Part shown: in pieces, positions 61,633-64,000 of the stretch
Layout: each line of letters opens with the position of its first letter
Numbering within the stretch: the first letter of the stretch is position 1
Source: JBKBIP01 sp046297495
Lineage (GTDB): Bacteria; Planctomycetota; Planctomycetia; Gemmatales; Gemmataceae
NCBI GenBank assembly: GCA_046297495.1
Contig: JBKBIP010000014.1
Coordinates: 75,200 to 139,199, forward strand
Reading direction: 5' to 3'
DNA: 64,000 nucleotides
The notes under the pieces: generated by a model
Told to the model about the DNA's origin: nothing
The model's input: only the letters and a program-made list of their open reading frames with translations
The model's database searches: none
Translations under genes and position numbers: made by a program

Positions 61633-61904
61633 CGTTTCGCCTCCCTCTTTTTCGGGACCATCGCATAGGCACGAGTCGCCGCCTATAACGACTTCCGCTT
61701 TTTCGAGCAAGGGCAGCGTGATCCAGTGGGCGCGGCCCGATGAGGTGGTTCGGAACCGTTAGAGCCGTTCCAGACTCGCCTTGTCATTTTTCCCAAAAGC
61801 TGCCACAATCCGGCCCGCTTGCTTCCGGGAAGACCGGAATGAGAACGCGCTGTGTCCGCACGCGGAACGCCGCGCGGTCACGGTGGATGAGGAGGATGGA
61901 GCGA

Positions 61905-62528
61905 ATGCAAACGTGGATGCGTTGGAGTTTGGGCTTGTTCATCGCTTGGCTGGTGTTGGCCGTGCCGTTGCTGTATTACCGCTACGACTACGGGCGCAAA
62001 AAGAGACTTCGCGTTGTCACGCCAGGCGTGTTGTACCGTAGCGGCCAGATGACGGCCGCCGGCTTCGCCGATGCCGTGCGGCATTATGGCATTCGCACGA
62101 TCATCAATGCCCAAGACGAGTTTCCCGATCCCAACATTCGCAACGGTTTTCTGGATAGTTCCACAGTGCGGGAATCGGAGCTGTGCCGCCAGCTGGGGGT
62201 GCGCTACGTGCATATCTCTCCCAGCGATCTGGTATCGCCGAATGGCGCTGGCCCCGAGCGGCCACCGGCCATCGATGCCTTCTTGGCCATCATGGACGAT
62301 CCCACTCAGCACCCGGTCTTGCTGCATTGCCGAGCCGGCTTGCACCGCACCGGCGTCTTGTCCGCCGTGTATCGCATGGAATACGAACAATGGACGCCGT
62401 TGCAGGCCATCAACGAGCTGCGCCGTCTCGGTTTCGGCGAATATGCCAGCACATCGGGCAATGAATACATCACGCAATACATCCTAACGTACCGTCCCGG
62501 CATCCGCATGCGGCCCAAAACCTGGTAA
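61905..62528 (+). CDS. membrane-anchored dual-specificity phosphatase
   Basis: The protein has 207 residues from the ATG at 61905 with AGGAGG nine bases upstream; the longer frame is rejected. One N-terminal membrane segment (SLGLFIAWLVLAVPLLYYRY) anchors it. The catalytic loop is HCRAGLHRTG (Cys142, Arg148), the CX5R signature of the protein tyrosine/dual-specificity family; LRVVTPGVLYRSGQMTAAGF is the usual start of such domains. It could act on phosphoproteins or on lipids or polysaccharides. Kinase genes at the two ends of the window make a link with phospho-signalling possible but unproven. Confidence 0.87.
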   Translation: MQTWMRWSLGLFIAWLVLAVPLLYYRYDYGRKKRLRVVTPGVLYRSGQMTAAGFADAVRHYGIRTIINAQDEFPDPNIRNGFLDSSTVRESELCRQLGVRYVHISPSDLVSPNGAGPERPPAIDAFLAIMDDPTQHPVLLHCRAGLHRTGVLSAVYRMEYEQWTPLQAINELRRLGFGEYASTSGNEYITQYILTYRPGIRMRPKTW

Positions 62529-62671
62529 GCCGTGGTTCGTTTGTTGTCTGGCGCGCGGGAAGCAAGGGCCAGATGTCGCACGGGAGACGGTCCCCACGCC
62601 TCGATCCGAGGCCGGGGCTGATCGGACATCGCGCCTTGGTCCTTCTGCCTTTCGCAAGGGAGGCGAATTGC

Positions 62672-63778
62672 ATGAAGTTATTGGATCGCTTGCTGATCGT
62701 GGCCTACATCAAAGCCTATCTGATCTGCTTGGTCAGTCTACTCAGTCTGTATATTGTCATCGATTTGTTCACCAACATCGATGACTTCTCGCGCAATCAC
62801 GACAAGTTCATGGATGTGATGGCGCACGTAGCGACCTTCTATGGGGCGCGCGTCACGCAGATTTTCGACCGGCTGTGCGAAGGAGTGGTCCTGCTGGCGG
62901 CCATGTTCACGGTCGCTTGGGTGCAGCGCAACAACGAGCTGGTGCCGCTGCTATCAGCGGGAGTTTCGACGCGGCGCATGGTGCGGCCGGTGCTCCTAAG
63001 CGCCTGCGCCATGCTGGGCGTGACTCTGTTGAATCAAGAAATCCTTATCCCACGCATCGCGCCGTATCTGCTCAATGATCGGGATGATCCCCGCGGTGAC
63101 AAGGACTTGATCGCTCAAGGGGCCTATGAACCGAACGGCATCCACATTGAAGGCGGCCTGGCCCGGCGCAGGGATATGGTGGTGCGACCGTTCAACTGCG
63201 CCATTCCCGAACCGATCGCGCCGGGCATCATTCACTTGCACGCGGCGGAAGCGCGCTACATTCCCCCCGGCCAGGGGCCGCGCAGCGGCGGATGGTGGAT
63301 GACGAACACCCAGCCCGCCCAGCTGCCAGATGGTTGGCACAACCCAGACATTCTGGAAATGATCGATCCGGGCAACTACTTTCTGTACACCCAAGAAGTC
63401 ACCTTTCACACGGTCACGCGCAATCAACGCAACTGGTACACCTTGCTCTCCACTAGCGACCTCCGGCAGGAATTGAGCAAGCCGGTCTCCTCGCGCCCCT
63501 CGGCGATGGCCGTGTTGTTTCACTTGCGCCTGACGCGCCCCGTCCTGGGCATCCTCCTCGTTTGTCTGGGACTATCCATCATCCTGCGCGATCAGAACCG
63601 CAATGTGTTCATCAGCGCAGCCATGTGTCTTATCGTGGCCGCCACCTTTTTCGCGGTTTGCCTCACCTGTAAACATCTGGGAGATAATGACTACATCTTC
63701 CCCGCCTTGGCCGCCTGGCTGCCGGTGTTAATTTTCGGTCCCATCGCGTTCGTGACCTTCGATGCGATCCATACGTGA
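62672..63778 (+). CDS. LptF/LptG-family permease
   Basis: The protein has 368 residues from the ATG at 62672 (GGGAGG nine bases upstream). Six membrane segments are visible: three N-terminal (VAYIKAYLICLVSLLSLYIVIDLF; LCEGVVLLAAMFTVAWVQ; VLLSACAMLGVTLLNQEIL) and three C-terminal (RPVLGILLVCLGLSIIL; AAMCLIVAATFFAVCLT; FPALAAWLPVLIFGPIAF). Between them is a periplasmic beta domain. ELVPLLSAGVSTRRMVRPVL is the coupling helix region of the YjgP/YjgQ family, which carries lipopolysaccharide out of the inner membrane with LptB. No lptB or lptC is seen. Confidence 0.9.
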   Translation: MKLLDRLLIVAYIKAYLICLVSLLSLYIVIDLFTNIDDFSRNHDKFMDVMAHVATFYGARVTQIFDRLCEGVVLLAAMFTVAWVQRNNELVPLLSAGVSTRRMVRPVLLSACAMLGVTLLNQEILIPRIAPYLLNDRDDPRGDKDLIAQGAYEPNGIHIEGGLARRRDMVVRPFNCAIPEPIAPGIIHLHAAEARYIPPGQGPRSGGWWMTNTQPAQLPDGWHNPDILEMIDPGNYFLYTQEVTFHTVTRNQRNWYTLLSTSDLRQELSKPVSSRPSAMAVLFHLRLTRPVLGILLVCLGLSIILRDQNRNVFISAAMCLIVAATFFAVCLTCKHLGDNDYIFPALAAWLPVLIFGPIAFVTFDAIHT

Positions 63779-63782
63779 CAAG

Positions 63783-63868
63783 AAAAGGGGACGCGACTCG
63801 TATTTGCCGATGGAGAGTGGATCGGGGCGGAATCGGATAACCAGCGAAATCGAGTCGCGTCCCCTTTT
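63783..63868. repeat. REP/REPIN-like inverted repeat
   Basis: An 18-bp perfect inverted repeat (63783-63800 AAAAGGGGACGCGACTCG; 63851-63868) encloses 50 nt, with further imperfect pairing inside. It begins four bases after the LptF/LptG stop. Elements beginning AAAAGGGGAC are common dispersed repeats in planctomycete and other genomes and are often mobilised by Y1-type (RAYT) transposases. Confidence 0.65.
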
Positions 63869-63901
63869 GGGCCCGTTTACGAGCTTTCCACCCTTTTCTG
63901 C

Positions 63902-63931
63902 TTGACAAACGGGATTCGACCTTCCTATCAT
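63902..63931 (+). promoter_or_regulatory. sigma70-type promoter at the right edge
   Basis: A perfect TTGACA (63902-63907) and TATCAT (63926-63931) are separated by 18 bp. It points to a gene beyond the window. Confidence 0.5.
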
Positions 63932-63978
63932 CTTTTTTATTACTCCAACAAAGAAGCAACTCCGAGCCGCGACCGTCG

Positions 63979-64000
63979 GGGAGCGGGGTGTACCGCTCCC
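63979..64000. repeat. hairpin at the right edge
   Basis: GGGAGCGG (63979-63986) and CCGCTCCC (63993-64000) with a 6-nt loop. It is cut by the window end, so its extent and role cannot be judged; it could be the leader hairpin of a gene further right. Confidence 0.35.

Noticed and set aside
1..64000. CRISPR array, prophage, insertion sequence or integrated element
   Set aside because: No regular direct repeats with spacers, no transposase/integrase motif and no phage genes were seen. The repeats found are palindromes, not CRISPR units.

Overview
The window looks like chromosomal DNA of a planctomycete, probably of the Gemmata/Gemmataceae side. The evidence is the gene content: a Planctomycete-type cytochrome c/DUF1549/DUF1553 protein next to a Tat-exported DUF1501 protein, a TIGR03000 protein, a protein kinase fused to a tubulin-like domain, WD40 proteins, methanofuran-type cofactor genes of the H4MPT-linked C1 pathway, and the futalosine menaquinone enzyme MqnE. 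GC is high, genes are on both strands, operons are short, and many intergenic gaps are 50-600 bp. I saw no transposase, integrase, prophage or CRISPR array. The species assignment is inference.

Layout. 1-4.3 kb: the N-terminal part of a kinase/tubulin-like fusion, an ASCH protein, and three genes related to methanofuran synthesis (MfnB, an amino-acid-kinase-fold kinase, an MfnF-like ASKHA protein). 4.4-11.5 kb: prolyl oligopeptidase, a WD40 protein, a tandem HARE-HTH-like protein, an orphan sugar-type ABC permease, and mqnE. 11.6-18.4 kb: the large cytochrome/DUF1549/DUF1553 protein, a DUF1501 protein, a secreted jelly-roll-like protein and an exported Gfo/Idh/MocA oxidoreductase. 18.9-26.8 kb: an outer-membrane lipoprotein followed by a complete tripartite heavy-metal-type RND efflux system whose pump carries an unexpected AAA_assoc_C-like tail. 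26.9-33.8 kb: a formylglycine-generating-enzyme fragment, a GT4 glycosyltransferase, a TIGR03000 protein, a nitrilase-family amidase, a ferredoxin plus di-haem peroxidase pair, and a fumarylacetoacetate hydrolase-family protein.

34.1-37.9 kb (minus strand): a sulfur-carrier operon (MoaD/ThiS, a hypothetical protein, a Uma2 nuclease-fold protein, ThiF/MoeB E1) downstream of threonine synthase. 38.5-43.4 kb: a tricorn-type protease, an OsmC protein and a winged-helix methyltransferase. 43.9-49.8 kb: an exopolysaccharide module (HlyD-like protein, PilZ plus TackOD1-like zinc protein, processive GT2 synthase, NAD-dependent epimerase, UDP-sugar dehydrogenase), which looks like a c-di-GMP-responsive polymer synthesis/export system. 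49.9-64 kb: methylmalonate-semialdehyde dehydrogenase, a giant FHA/coiled-coil/pseudokinase protein, tRNA-Leu(CAG), a metallo-beta-lactamase-fold hydrolase, a HEAT-WD40-CpaB fusion, a duplicated SurA-like chaperone, a dual-specificity phosphatase and an LptF/LptG permease.

Two things cut across the annotation. First, at least eight intergenic gaps carry imperfect palindromes built on the same arm (about GGATTCATCGGTTCGCGC and its complement), an apparently dispersed hairpin family. Second, several proteins carry domain fusions I would not expect from their family: RND pump + AAA_assoc_C, WD40 + CpaB, kinase + tubulin-like, and FHA + coiled coil + degenerate kinase.
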